A stretch of DNA of 64,000 bases from Bos javanicus (Eukaryota > Chordata > Mammalia > Artiodactyla > Bovidae), in assembly GCF_032452875.1 (NCBI RefSeq), contig NC_083870.1, positions 2,914,001-2,978,000 of the forward strand, read 5' to 3'. Made by a program: the position numbers and the translations under genes. The notes beneath the pieces are model-generated. The model saw only the letters and a program-made list of their open reading frames with translations. It was not told the origin of the DNA and ran no database searches. This document shows positions 21,977 to 32,525 of the stretch, in pieces (within the stretch, counting starts at the first letter, position 1; the number at the start of each line of letters is the position of its first letter).

Positions 21977-22276
21977 AAGGTGGGAGGGAAGTTCAAGAGA
22001 GAGGGGACATATGTATACCTATGGTTGACTCATGTAGATGTATGGCAGAAACTGAAACAATATTGTAAAGCATTATCATTCAATTAAAAATAAATAAATT
22101 TAAATATTATAATAATAGTAAAACGTTATAAAATCCTTAAAGTATTTGGAAAATGGGGTCAAGATACCATTTAGTTTCCTTAATAATTGAAGAATGGCAA
22201 GACTCGAATAGGGAGACTCCTTAAGAGGTGGTTGCATCAATCCAATATCAAAATAATGGTTTCCTAGACTAAGACA

Positions 22277-22549
22277 TGGAGAAGACAATGGCAACCCACT
22301 CCAGTACTCTTGCCTGGAAAATCCCATGAATGGAGGAGCCTGATAGGCTGCAGTCCATGGGGTCGCTAGGAGTCGGACACGACTGAGCGACTTCACTTTC
22401 ACTTTCCGCTTGCATGCATTGGAGAAGGAAATGGCAACCCACTCCAGTGTTCTTGCCTGGAGAAGCCCAGGGATGGGGGAGCCTGGTCGGCTGCCATCTC
22501 TGGGGTCGCACAGTGTCAGACACGACTGAAGCGACTTAGCAGCAGCAGC
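22277..22549 (+). mobile_element. BOV-A2 dimeric SINE with TSD
   Basis: Full plus-strand dimer with a linker TTTCACTTTCCGCTTGCATG and a tail of (AGC)4. TSD AGACTAAGA(C/T)A at about 22266 and 22550. The first unit is minimally diverged. Confidence 0.94.
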
Positions 22550-23349
22550 AGACTAAGATATGACAGTAAAAATAAAAAGAAGCAGAAAATCTCAAGATTC
22601 ATTTTAGAGAGAGAAGGAATGGGAGGAACTAAGGAGCTTCTAGGTCTTGGTTTGAGTCACTGGATAGATGGTGGTGCTAAATGAGGTGGAAATGCCTGGG
22701 TCACTAGGGCAGGTGAGATAGAAAATGTCATGTCCTATTTGACCCTATAAATTTCAGGAAAAGGGCAATTCTATAGTTTTAGGTAGAATTCTGACCTGGG
22801 GACATCAATGTGGTCATCATTAGCATAGAGATATATTTTTAAATTAATGAAATTGGATAAATTTACTTAAGGGGAAGAATATAAAGAAAGATTGAATGTC
22901 CTAAGGCAAGTCTTAAGGTCTGTTTGCCTTTAGAGGTCAGGTAGAGTAGAAATAACCATCAAATAAGCTGCAGGGAACAAGTAAGAGCAAGAGAGAGTGG
23001 TGTTACCAGATCCAAGAGGGCAGAGGATTTCAAGAGTGATTTCTATGTGCTGAGACATCAAGTGTGATGGGAACAGAAGCCATGACTTTGATAAGAGTTA
23101 ATTTAAAGAAAATGTGGTCCACTGGAGAAGGAAATGGCAAATCACTTCAGTATTTCTGCCTTGAGAACCCCATGAACAGTGTGAAAAGGCAAAAGATAGG
23201 ACACTGAAAGATGAACTCCCCAGGTTAGTAGGTGCCCAATATGCTACTAGAGATCAATGGAGAAATAACTCCAGAAAGAATGAAGAGATGGACCCAAAGC
23301 AAAAACAACACCCATTTATGGATGTGACTGATGATAGAAGCAAGGTCCG

Positions 23350-24556
23350 ATGCTGTAAAGAGCAATATTGCATAGGAGCCTGGAATGTTAGGTCCATGAA
23401 GCAAGGCAAATTGGAAGTGATCAACTGGAGATGGCAAGAGTGAATGTCAATACTTTAGAAATCAGTGAACTAACATGAACTGGAATGGGTGAATTTAACT
23501 CAGATGACCGTTATATCTACTACTGTGGGCAGGAATCCCTTAGAAGAAATGGAGTAGCCATCATAGTCAACAAAACAGTCCAAAATGCAGTACTTGTATG
23601 CAGTCTCAAAAACAACGGAATGATCTCTGTTTGTTTCCAAGGCAAAACCTTCAATATCACGGTGATCCAAGTCTATACCCTGACCACTAATGCTGAAGAA
23701 GCTGAAGTTGAACGGTTCTATGAAGAACTACAAGACCTTCTAGAACTAACACCCAAAAAAAGATGTTTTCATTATAGGGGACTGGAATGCAAAAATAGGA
23801 AGTCAAGAAACACCTGGAGTAACAGGCAAATTTGGCCTTGGAGTACAGAATGAAGCAGGGCAAAGGCTAATAGAGTTCTGCCAAGAGAATGCACTGGTCA
23901 TAGCAAACACCCTCTTCCAACAACACTAGAGAAGACTCTACACATGGACATCACCATCATCACATGGTCAACACCGAAATCAGATTGATTATATTCTTTC
24001 CAACCAAAGATGGAGAAGCTCTATACAATCAGCAAAAACAAGACCAGGAGCTGACTGTGGCTCAGGTCATGAACTCCTTATTGCCAAATTCAGACTGAAA
24101 TTGAAGAAAGTAAGGAAAACCACTAGACCATTCAGGTATGACCTAAATCAAATCCCTTACGATTATACAGTGGAAGTGACAAAGCGATTCAAGGGATTAG
24201 ATCTAATAGACAGAGTGCCTGATGAACTATGGACAGAGGTTCATGACATTGTACAGAGGACAGGGAGCAAGACCATCCCAAAGAAAAAGAAATGCAAAAA
24301 GCAAAATGGCTGTCTGAGGAGGCCTTACAAATAGCTGTGAAAAGAAGAGAAGCAAAAAGCAAAGGAGAAAAGGAAAGATACACCCATTTGAATGCAGAGT
24401 TCCAAAGAATAGCAAGGAGAGATAAGAAAGCCTTCCTCAATAATCAGTCCAAAGAAATAGAGGAAAACAATAGAATGGGAAAGACTAGAGAGCTCTTCAA
24501 GAAAATTAGAGATACGAAGGGAACATTTCATGCCAAATGGGCTCAATAAAGGACAG
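23350..24556 (+). pseudogene. BovB endonuclease half (APE-type), broken
   Basis: Encoded the apurinic-like endonuclease that nicks the target during retrotransposition. Visible: WNVRSM near 23390, ISEL before an in-frame TGA (about 23476, where tryptophan is expected), then an open stretch 23485-23853 with YYCGQESLRRNGVAI and ITVIQVYT. A frame change near 23440 and another near 23758 (PKKRC... instead of the expected GDWN motif) separate fragments. NQIDYIL-like and SGHELLIAKFRLKLKK remnants follow at about 23975-24105. A last open part (24292-24549, EALQIAVKRREAKSKG) leads to the RT. No functional endonuclease is possible. Confidence 0.88.
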
Positions 24557-24569
24557 AAATGGTATGGAC

Positions 24570-25318
24570 TGGGTGGGAATGTAAACTAGTACAGCCACTA
24601 TGGAGAATAGTGTGGAGATTCCTTAAAAAACTGGAAATAGAACTGCCTTATGATCCAGCAATCCCACTGCTCAGCATACACACTGAGGAAACCAGAAGGG
24701 AAAGAGACACGTGTACCCCAATGTTCATCGCAGCACTGTTTATAATAGCCAGGATATGGAAGCAACCTAGATGTCCATCAGCAGATGAATGCATAAGAAA
24801 GCTATGGTACATATATACAATGGAGTATTGCTCAGCCATTAAAAAGAATACATTTGAATCAGTTCTAATGAGGTGGATGAAACTGGAGCCTATTGTACAG
24901 AGTGAAGTAAGCCAGAAAGAAAAACACCAATACAGTATACTAATGCATATATATGGAATTTAGAAAGATGGTAACAATAACCCTGTATGTGAGACAGCAA
25001 AAGAGACACTGATGTATAGAACAGTCTTATGGACTCTGTGGGAGAGGGAGAGGGTGGGAAGATTTGGGAGAATGGCATTGAAACATGTATAATATCATGT
25101 ATGAAACGAGTTGCCAGTCCAGGTTCAATGCACGATACTGGATGCGTGGGGCTAGTGCACTGGGAGGACCCAGAGGGATGGTATGGGGAGGGAGGAGGGC
25201 TCAGGATGGGGAACACATGTATACCTGTGGTGGATTCATTTTGATATTTGGCAAAACTAATAAAATTTTGTAAAGTTTAACAATAAAATAAATTTTAAAA
25301 AAAAGAAAAGAAAGAAAA
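24570..25318 (+). mobile_element. Young ruminant L1 3' end with 13-bp TSD
   Basis: 749 bp of L1: the ORF2 C-terminus (CTPMFIAALFIIAR, MEYCSAIKKN, open to 24963), the 3'-UTR, and an A-rich tail (25295-25318). TSD AAATGGTATGGAC at 24557-24569 and 25319-25331 is perfect. It lies between the endonuclease and RT halves of the BovB, so the L1 inserted after the BovB. 5'-truncated, therefore immobile. Confidence 0.95.
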
Positions 25319-25331
25319 AAATGGTATGGAC

Positions 25332-26960
25332 CTAACAGAAGCAGAATATATTAAGAAGAGGTGGCAAGAATACACAGTAGAACTGTACAGTAAAGATCTT
25401 TATGACCCAGATAATCACGATGGTATGATCACTCACCTAGAGCCAGGCATCCTGGAATGAATGTGACATCAAGTGGGCCTTAGGAAGCATCACTATGAAC
25501 AAAGCTAGTGGAGGTGATAGAATTCCAGTTGAGCTATTTCAAATCCTAAAAGATGATGCTATTAAAGTTCTGCATTCAATATGCCAGCAAATTTGGAATA
25601 TTTGGCCACTCAGCAGTGACCACAGGACTAGAAAAGGTCGGTTTTCATTCTAATATTGGCAATGCCAAAGAATGCTCAAACTATCTCACAATTGCACTCA
25701 TCTCACATGCTGGCAGAGTAATGCTCAAAATTCTCCAAGCCAGGCTTCAACAGTATGTGAACTGTGAACTTCCAGATGTTCCAGCTTGCTTTAGAAAAGG
25801 TAGAGGAACCAGAGATCAGATTGCCAACATCCACTTGATTATTGAAAACGCAAGAGAGTTCCAGAAAAGCATCTATTTCTGCTTTATTGACTATGCCAAA
25901 GCCTTTGACTGTGTGGATCACAATAAACTGTGGAAAATTCTGAAAGAGATGGGAATACCAGACCACCTTACTGGCCTGAGAAATCTGTACGCAGGTCAGG
26001 AAGCAACAGTTAGAATTGGACATAGAACAACAGACTGGTTCCAAATAGGAAAAGGAGTATGTCAAGGCTGTATATTGTCACCCTGCTCATTTAACTTATA
26101 TGCAGAGTACATCATGAGAAACGCTGGGCTGGAGGAAGCACAAGCTGGAATCAAGATTGCTGGGAGAAATATCAATTACCTCAGATATGCAGATGACACC
26201 ACCCTTATGGCAGAAAGTTAAGAATAACTAAAGAGCCTCTTGATGAAAATGAAAGAGGAGAGTGAAGAAGTTGACTTAAAGATCAACATTCAGAAAACAA
26301 AGACCATGGCATTCGGTCCCATCACTTCATGGCAAATAGATGGAGAAACAGTGGAAACGGTGAGAGACTTTATTTTTCTGGGCTCCAAAATCACTGCAGA
26401 TGGTGACTGCAGCCATGAAATTAAAAGACACTTACTCCTTGGAAGAAAAGTTATGACCAACCTAGCAGCATATTAAAAAGCAGAGACATCACTTTGTCAA
26501 CAGAGGTCCATCTAGTCAAGGCTATGGTTTTTCCAGTAGTCATGTATGGATGTGAGAGTCGGATTGTGAAGAAAGCTGAGCACTGAAGAATTGATGCTTT
26601 GGAACTGTGGTGTTGGAGAAGACTCTTGAGAGCCCCTTGGATTGCAAGGAGATCCAACCAGTCCATCCTAAAGGAGATCAGTCCTGGGTGTTCATTGGAA
26701 GGACTGATGTTGAAATTGAAACTCCAAAACTTTGGCTACCTGATGTGAAGAGCTGACTCACTGAAAATACCCTGATGCTGGGAAAGATTGAGGGCAGGAG
26801 GAGAAGGGGACAACAGAGGATGAGATGGTTGGATGGCATCACCGACTCAATGGACGTGAGTTTGAGTAAACTCCGGGAGTTGGTGATGGACAGGGAGACC
26901 CGGTGTGCTGCAGTTCATGGGGTCACAAGGAGTCAGACACGACTGAGCAACTGAACTGAA
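25332..26960 (+). pseudogene. BovB reverse transcriptase half, partly open
   Basis: Encoded the RTE-clade RT and C-terminal domain. The open frame 25553-26221 (222 codons) still holds motif A (FIDYAKAFD, residues 111-119), motif B (QGCILSP, 171-177) and the catalytic YADD of motif C (212-215). A TAA replaces the glutamate codon right after MAES (about 26218). An extra GAAT near 25457 shifts the frame upstream, and later parts (FIFLGSKITADGDCSHEIK, 26240-26476) are open but frame-broken near 26465. The active-site core is intact, but the protein is not. Confidence 0.9.
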
Positions 26961-27215
26961 CTGAAGTTAAAGAAGTGTGGTGAATGGTGGAATTGAGTGG
27001 GAGAGAAAGAAGCAGAGGAATATGTATGAAGTGAAACAGTGAAATAGAATAGTACCTACATAGAAAAGTGAGGTCAGTGAAAGAGTTATGCTTTGGTGTT
27101 TGTTTGTTTGTTTTAAGTGTGTTCCTGTATAGTTTAGGAATGCTTCAGCAAAGAGGGGGATTTGCTGATGCTGGAGAGAAACATCACCAAAGAGATGTCA
27201 TCTTTGAGAGAACGA

Positions 27216-27291
27216 GATGAGATGCAGAGAACAGCAGAAAGGTTGGCTTTTAATGGGAAAAGAGATGCATCCTATATGGCTAAGATGAGGA
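27216..27291 (+). other. Block shared with 21.9 kb (copy B)
   Basis: Partner of 21901-21976. Here the homology lies in sequence that continues smoothly on both sides and is not an L1, so this may be the donor locus. Confidence 0.85.
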
Positions 27292-28568
27292 AACAAAATG
27301 TATTTATGTTGTTAGGTCTAGATGTAGGAAGACAAAGGAGTTCAATTTCCTCAGTATAGCCTGAGGCAACATGGATCACCGGGGGTGAGGAAGAAGGAGC
27401 GACAAGCAGTTGAGGGGAAATATATGAAACAATATCCCCTTCCTCTACATCACCGTGCACACACTTAGTCATGTTCAACTCTCACTTATTTCCTTTGTGG
27501 AGCTATAGCAATCTTTAAGAATCTTGTTTATTTTCCCATTTACTCACTTACTATCTGTCTCCTCTACTAAAATGGAAGCTCCAAAAGGAGCAGTAACCAG
27601 GTCTGCCATGTTTAAATAATCCAGTGCTTAGCAGGGTGTCAGCACATAGTACATCCTGAAAAAATATTATCTGGAACTAGAATGAATAAACATATTAGCA
27701 TATTCAGTGCTCAGTAATTATTAGAGAATTAAAAACACTTAAGTGGAGGCGGTACGGAGACCATTGCTGAATCACCTACAGCAACACCTCCACTCCCAGC
27801 CTATTCCCAACCCCACCACCAGCTCCACCTGGTTTTCAGGGCCAGTCAACACCCTTTTTCGATCCACCTGCTCTCAGTACCTAACACAGAGCCCACACAC
27901 AGCCTGACACCTGGCACTCAACAATTCCTGCCTCCTACTCTCGCTGGCTGGAACCTGAAAAGTGGCAGGGCCTTGAGGAAAATTCTGACAATCTACAACA
28001 TCACCAAAAAATTATTTTTTTGCCCTTTCTATTATAAGCAGATGGAATTTAAGATGATCGTGACTGTCTATTGTTCTTAAGTAAATTATGCCAGGATCAA
28101 GAGGTACTTCAGAAGAGGAAGAAAATGTAGCAATGACATTTTAAGCCTCTTTATTTAGAAATTGGACTGGCTTGATCTTTATGCTCCCATCAGCATCCCA
28201 GAGGAGGTAAGAGAGCTATAATTTGATGTCATGACAGGTCCATGATTTCTGCTTCATGGATGGTAATAAAAGGGGTCATGACACCCCTTCCCACTCTTAC
28301 CATTCCCACCACCACCAATCTCAGGTCCTGACAATGCTCATAAGGCTTGACTGTGAGCTGTGAGCAATCCCTCTGGATTTGCTTCCCAAGTTCACACATC
28401 TGAAAATTCCACTTTCAACAGAAGCCTGGAGAGAGGCTTCTGAATAATGATGATTATTCAATGCTAAATTGGAAAAGAAATAAAAGAGCAGCAAGAAACT
28501 TCTAACAATCTCTTGGATTCCTGAAAATTCTATCTTATTATTGTTTTTAAAAATGAAAATTAAAATGT
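27292..28568. other. Mostly unique, one L2 fragment
   Basis: 27500-27700 matches an L2 3' end ('ctactaaaatggaagctcca', 'agtgcttagcagggtgtcag', 'ggaactagaatgaataaaca'). The rest, including the C-rich stretch at 27780-27900, has no coding signature. Confidence 0.5.
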
Positions 28569-28576
28569 TAGTTCCT

Positions 28577-28847
28577 CTGCTGCTGCTAAGTCACTTCAGT
28601 CGTGTCCGACTCTGTGTGACCCCATAGACAGCAGCCCACCAGGCTCCCCCGTCCCTGGGATTCTCCAGGCAAGAACACTGGAGTGGGTTGCCATTTCCTT
28701 CTCCAATGCGTGAAAGTGAAAAGTGAAAGTGAAATCACTCAGTCATGTCCGACTCTTAGCGACCCCATGGACTGCAGCCTACCAGGCTCCTCCACCCATG
28801 GGACTCTCCAGGCAAGAGTACTGGAGTGGGGTGCCACTGCTTTCTCC
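28577..28847 (-). mobile_element. BOV-A2 dimeric SINE
   Basis: Complete minus-strand dimer from (CTG)3 to GCTTTCTCC, inserted near the tail end of a Bov-tA. Linker GAAAGTGAAAAGTGAAAGTG present. Confidence 0.93.
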
Positions 28848-28937
28848 GTTGTGTCCAACTCTTTGTAACCCCATGTACTGTATCCCATCATGCTCCTCCA
28901 TCCATGAAATTCTCCAGGCAAGAATACTGGAGTGGGG

Positions 28938-29085
28938 GGACTTCCCTGGTGGTCCAGTGGCTAAGACTCTGTGCTCCCAATGCAGGGGCCTTGGGTTCCA
29001 TCCCTGGTCAGGGAACTAGATGACACATGCTTCAACGAATACCTGGTGCAGTCAAATAAGTAAATAATTAAAAAAAAAAAAAAAA
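28938..29085 (+). mobile_element. Short CHR-type SINE with 11-bp TSD
   Basis: GGACTTCCCTGGTGGTCCAG head, 'gttccatccctggtcaggga', A-rich tail. Host Bov-tA sequence ACTGGAGTGGG is duplicated at 28927-28937 and 29086-29096. Confidence 0.93.
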
Positions 29086-29199
29086 CACTGGAGTGGGTAG
29101 CCATTCCCTTCTCCAGGGGATCTTCCTGATCCAGAGATCAAACTCAAGTCTCTTGCATTGCAGGTGGATTCTTTACCATCTGAGCCATCAGGGAAGCCC

Positions 29200-29651
29200 C
29201 ATTGTCTTTAAAGAACTAAATAATTAGACTTAACCTTGGGAAGGGAAGCATTTTATTTTTGTCTGATTTGCAAACAGTGGTACACAAGACCACAAATATG
29301 TTTACACACACACACACACACACATATCCTCAGACCCCTGCAAGGTTAGGAACAAGCATAGGAGTTAGCCTTGACTAGTATACTTTCTCCATCAACAGGA
29401 ATGAAAGAAGACTTTTGTATATATGGCATGCAAAAGATACTGCGTGCCACACACCATGTTGATTCCATTCTCCTCATCACTCTCCCCCTTGAGCATGCAG
29501 TAGACACTCAATACTTCCCACCAACCTGCTTATACTTCAAGTCTCACTTCTTCCATGAAGTCCTCTCCAAATTTTCCAACACTTCTCTGAGTTTCTACAT
29601 TACTGATCCTAGTCATGGAGTATATATTGCCTCTTTGCCCCCTTCCTCTTT
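29200..29651. other. Unique DNA with a (CA)n and an L2-like piece
   Basis: A clean (AC)10-type microsatellite lies at 29304-29324. 29470-29600 has L2-like wording ('ttcaagtctcacttcttcca', 'gaagtcctctccaaatttt'). No gene. Confidence 0.55.
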
Positions 29652-29742
29652 TCTTTTAAATTGAAACATAGTTAATTTACAATGTTGTGTTAGTTTCAAG
29701 TATACAGCAAAGTGATTCAGTTACAGATTTTTATATCTACCC
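29652..29742 (-). mobile_element. L1 3' tip
   Basis: 'aattgaaacatagttaattt', 'caatgttgtgttagtttcaa', 'tatacagcaaagtgattcag' is the minus-strand end of an artiodactyl L1 3'-UTR. The BovB at 29743 follows directly. Confidence 0.8.
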
Positions 29743-30585
29743 TGGGCTGGAAGAAGCACAAGCTGGAGTCAAGATTGCTGGGAGAAATATCAATAACCTC
29801 AGATATGCAGATGACACCACCCTTATGGCAGAAAGTGAAGAATAACTAAAGAGCCTCTTGATGAAAATGAAAGAGGAGGGTGAAAAAGTTGGCTTAAAGC
29901 TCAACATTCAGAAAATGAAGATCATGGCATCTGGTCCCATCACTTCATGGGAAATAGATTGAGGAAACAGTGGAAACAGTGTCAGACTTTATTTTTGGGG
30001 CTCCAAAATCACTGCAGACAGTGACTGCAGCCATGAAATTAAAAGACGCTTACTCCTTGGAAGAAAAGTTATGACCAACCTAGATAGCATATTGAAAAGC
30101 AGAGACATTACTTTGCCAACAAAGGTCTGTCTAGTCAAGGCTATGGTTTTTCCTGTGGTCATGTATGGATGTGAGAGTTGGACTGTGAAGAAGGCTGAGC
30201 ACTAAAGAATTGATGCTTTTGAACTGTGGTGTTGGAGAAGACTCTTGAGAGTCCCTTGGACTGCAAGGAGATCCAACCAGTCCATTCCAAAGGAGATCAG
30301 CCCAGGTGTTCTTTGGAAGGAATGATGCTAAAGCTGAAACTCCAGTACTTTGGCCACCTCATGTGAAGAGTTGACTCATTGGAAAAGACTCTGAAGCTGG
30401 GAGGGATTGGAGGCAGGAGGAAAAGGGGACAACAGAGGATGAGATGGCTGGATGTCATCACCAACTCGATGGACGTGAGTTTGAGTGAACCCTGGGAGAT
30501 GGTGAGGGACAGGGAGGCCTGGCATGCTGCGATTCATGGGGTCACAAAGAGTCAGACACGACTGAGCGACTGAATTGAACTGAAT
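29743..30585 (+). mobile_element. BovB 3' fragment
   Basis: 5'-truncated just before RT motif C: RYADDTTLMAES lies at about 29800, then a TAA as in the 26.2-kb copy. The GACTCTTGAGAGTC hairpin is intact at 30239-30252. Ends in a diverged CTGAA tail. The start point is within a few bases of that of the copy at 58437. Confidence 0.93.
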
Positions 30586-30754
30586 AAGAATAGGGTAAAT
30601 TTTACATAGTGTATTCCCCCAGTGCCACCAGGGTATTAGATACAACTATAGATGCTCAGTAAGAAGTCAATGCATATTTTCTCACTAGTCATATGATCAA
30701 ATGGGTGTATATAGATGGATAATCACACAATAGCATAATAATAACAAAAACAAG

Positions 30755-30885
30755 AGATACTATATTTGAGCATTAATATGGATCAGGTATCAGGCTAAGA
30801 AGTTTCTATGTATCATCTAATTTAAATTTATCAACAACTCTATGAAGTGTATTCTATTTTTATCCCCACCTTACATACTGAGAAA
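30755..30885 (-). repeat. MIR fragment
   Basis: 'gagcattaatatggatcagg', 'tatcatctaatttaaattta', 'caacaactctatgaagtgta', 'ttatccccaccttacatact' follows the reverse MIR pattern and stops where a Bov-tA begins. Confidence 0.65.
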
Positions 30886-31090
30886 GGGCTTTCCTGATGG
30901 CTCATATGGTAAAGAATCTGCCAGCAACACAGGAGACCCAGGTTCAATCCCTGGGTCAGGAAGATTCCCTGGAGGAGAAAAGGGCAACCCACTCCAGTAT
31001 TCTTGCCTGGAGAATCCCATGGACCAAGGAGCCTGGCAGACTGCAGTCCATGGAGTTGCAAAGAGTTGGGACTGAGCAACTAACACTTTA
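30886..31090 (+). mobile_element. Bov-tA SINE
   Basis: Complete plus-strand copy: 'gggctttcctgatggctcat', 'ggttcaatccctgggtcagg', 'gcaacccactccagtattct', ending 'gactgagcaactaacacttt'. Confidence 0.93.
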
Positions 31091-31830
31091 CCCTAACCAA
31101 AGCTTCTCTGTGGCCAAGCAGAGCCATTTGAATGCTATCCAGGCTGCCAAGAAGCAGACGGTAACACAGACGGTGACACAGGCAGTCCAATCAGGACAAA
31201 TGCCTCAACTGAAACCAAATTACCTTCCACATGAGCCAGAGAGGGGATGTATACCCACCCCTGTCTCCATCTGGCCTTGCGTGGCAGCCTCTGCCTGCCC
31301 TGGGTCGGGAAGGAAGGGAAGCGACTAATCGCATCAGGGCCTCTAATCCAGTCACAATCTAATCAAGCTTGGGGCTGTCAGCAGCAATGCAGTTTTCAAA
31401 AGACACTTTGCTCTTCTGAGTTGTCACTGCCAGGGCTGCCCACATCAATCTCTCTGGAGCCAGAAGCTACCATACTCGTGTGCCCATTAGACCTGGGACT
31501 AGCAAAAATGCCAGCATTCCAGACACACCACACCAGATCAGAGCTGTCCCCAGATGTTTCATCCAGAGGAAGATTGGGTGTAGATCCCTCAGGGGAGAAC
31601 CTGACAAGAGGTGCAAACAGCACTCTTCTGCTTCCAGGAAATACATATCTTGCTTTCTTTCTGATTATTAACAAGAATGGTCATGCACTCTGGGACTGAC
31701 AAAATGTTTCCCAATGAAAAGGTAGTAACAACACTTAGGAGAGTGTCTTTCTTTAAAATTAACTGGGACAATACAGTAACTGGCCTCCCCAGGCTCCATT
31801 CTCCCCTCTCTCCATTCCATCTTTCAAAAA
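31091..31830. other. Unique block, possible regulatory sequence
   Basis: About 740 bp free of repeats I know. TAATC occurs at 31326, 31344 and 31360 in the same orientation. Open frames on both strands reach about 150 codons without a recognisable domain, and I do not call a gene. Confidence 0.45.
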
Positions 31831-31840
31831 ATAAATTCAT

Positions 31841-31952
31841 ATGTCCCCTCCCTCTTGAACCTCTATCCCATCTATGGTTGATATATGTTGATGCTTAGCA
31901 GAAACCAACAAAATTCTGTAGAGCAATTATCCTTCAATTTAAAAATATGTAC
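31841..31952. mobile_element. Tiny L1 3' end with 5' inversion and TSD
   Basis: 31841-31871 reads as minus-strand L1 3'-UTR ('tgtcccctccctcttgaacc'), then 31872-31952 as plus strand to the 3' end ('tatggttgatatatgttgat', 'aattctgtagagcaattatc'). TSD ATAAATTCAT at 31831-31840 and 31953-31962. A complete insertion only about 112 bp long. Confidence 0.82.
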
Positions 31953-31964
31953 ATAAATTCATTT

Positions 31965-32525
31965 GGGGACTTCCTTGGTGGTCCAGGGTTAAGAATCCAC
32001 CTTACAATGCAGGGGATGCAGGTTTGATTCCTGGTCAAGGAACTAAGATCCCACATGCCTCAGGGCAACTAAGTCCTCGAGCCCCAACTACTAAAGCCCA
32101 TGCTGCTGCTGCTGCTGCTAAGCCACTTCAGTCGTGTCCGACTCTCTGTGACCCCATAGACAGCAGCCCACCAGGCTCCGCCATCTCTGGGATTCTCCAG
32201 GCAAGAACACTGGAGTGTGTTGCCATTTCCTTCTCCAATGCATGAAAGTGAAAAGTGAAAGTGAAGACACTCAGTCGTGTCCGACTCTTAGCGACCCCAT
32301 GGACTGCAGCCTACCAGGCTCCTCCATCCATGGGATTGTCCAGGCAAGAGTACTGGAGTACCCACTGGAGTGGGTTGCCATTGCCTTCTCCACTAAAGCC
32401 CATGAGCTCTGTCAAATACTGATTCCTCATGACACAACCAGAGAGTCTGTGCACTGAAAGGAAAAGACCCTGCATGCCACAACTAAGACCCAACACAGCC
32501 AAATAAATAATAAAATAAATAAGTA
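31965..32525 (+). mobile_element. CHR-type SINE (long form), split by BOV-A2
   Basis: 'ggggacttccttggtggtcc' head, 'cctcagggcaactaagtcct', 'gagccccaactactaaagcc', then after the BOV-A2 'ctgcatgccacaactaagac' and an AAATAA-rich tail to 32525. Confidence 0.88.
32103..32391 (-). mobile_element. BOV-A2 dimeric SINE with TSD
   Basis: Minus-strand dimer with (CTG)n end inside the CHR SINE. TSD ACTAAAGCCCATG around 32090-32102 and 32392-32404. Near 32360 the motif ACTGGAGT is duplicated (CTGGAGTACCCACTGGAGTG), a small internal slip. Confidence 0.93.

Larger units (their letters stand above)
21416..22115 (+). mobile_element. Ruminant L1 3' end with SINE and foreign insert
   Basis: Plus-strand L1 3'-UTR: 'cagagtgaagtaagtcagaa', 'acatgtatatggaattcagt', then after a BOV-A insert 'ggaatttcctgtatgactca', and at the end 'atatgtatacctatggttga', 'aattaaaaataaataaattt'. 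An extra ~80-bp block at 21893-21976 is not part of the L1 I remember. Confidence 0.82.
23112..26966 (+). mobile_element. Near full-length BovB LINE, dead, split by L1
   Basis: The only BovB here that includes the 5' end (GGAGAAGGAAATGGC start) plus endonuclease, RT and C-terminal parts and the CTGAA tail. Without the inner L1 and one TSD copy it is about 3.1 kb, close to the usual BovB length. Flanks share AAAGAA(A)(A/G)TGTGGT (about 23099 and 26969), a probable TSD. It interrupts an ancient repeat and is itself interrupted at 24570-25318. Several stops and frameshifts make it non-functional. Confidence 0.94.
22590..27170 (+). repeat. Ancient unassigned repeat, split by BovB
   Basis: 22590-23111 and 26967-27170 read as one decayed element ('gagtcactggatagatggtg', 'gtggtgttaccagatccaag', 'gaagccatgactttgataag', then 'gtgtggtgaatggtggaatt'). 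Similar wording recurs at 38.4 and 61.1 kb. It looks mammal-wide, but I cannot name the family. The whole span is interrupted by the 23112-26966 BovB. Confidence 0.45.
28569..29199 (-). mobile_element. Bov-tA SINE carrying two other SINEs
   Basis: Minus-strand Bov-tA in pieces: GTTAGTTCCTC at 28569, 'gttgtgtccaactctttgta' from 28848, and from 29086 'actggagtgggtagccattc' to 'ccatcagggaagccc'. A BOV-A2 lies after the first piece and a CHR-type SINE after the second. Three SINEs in about 630 bp. Confidence 0.85.

Noticed and set aside
25553..26221. Functional reverse transcriptase
   Set aside because: The catalytic motifs are intact, but a stop follows at once, the frame is broken upstream, and the endonuclease half is disrupted and separated by an L1.
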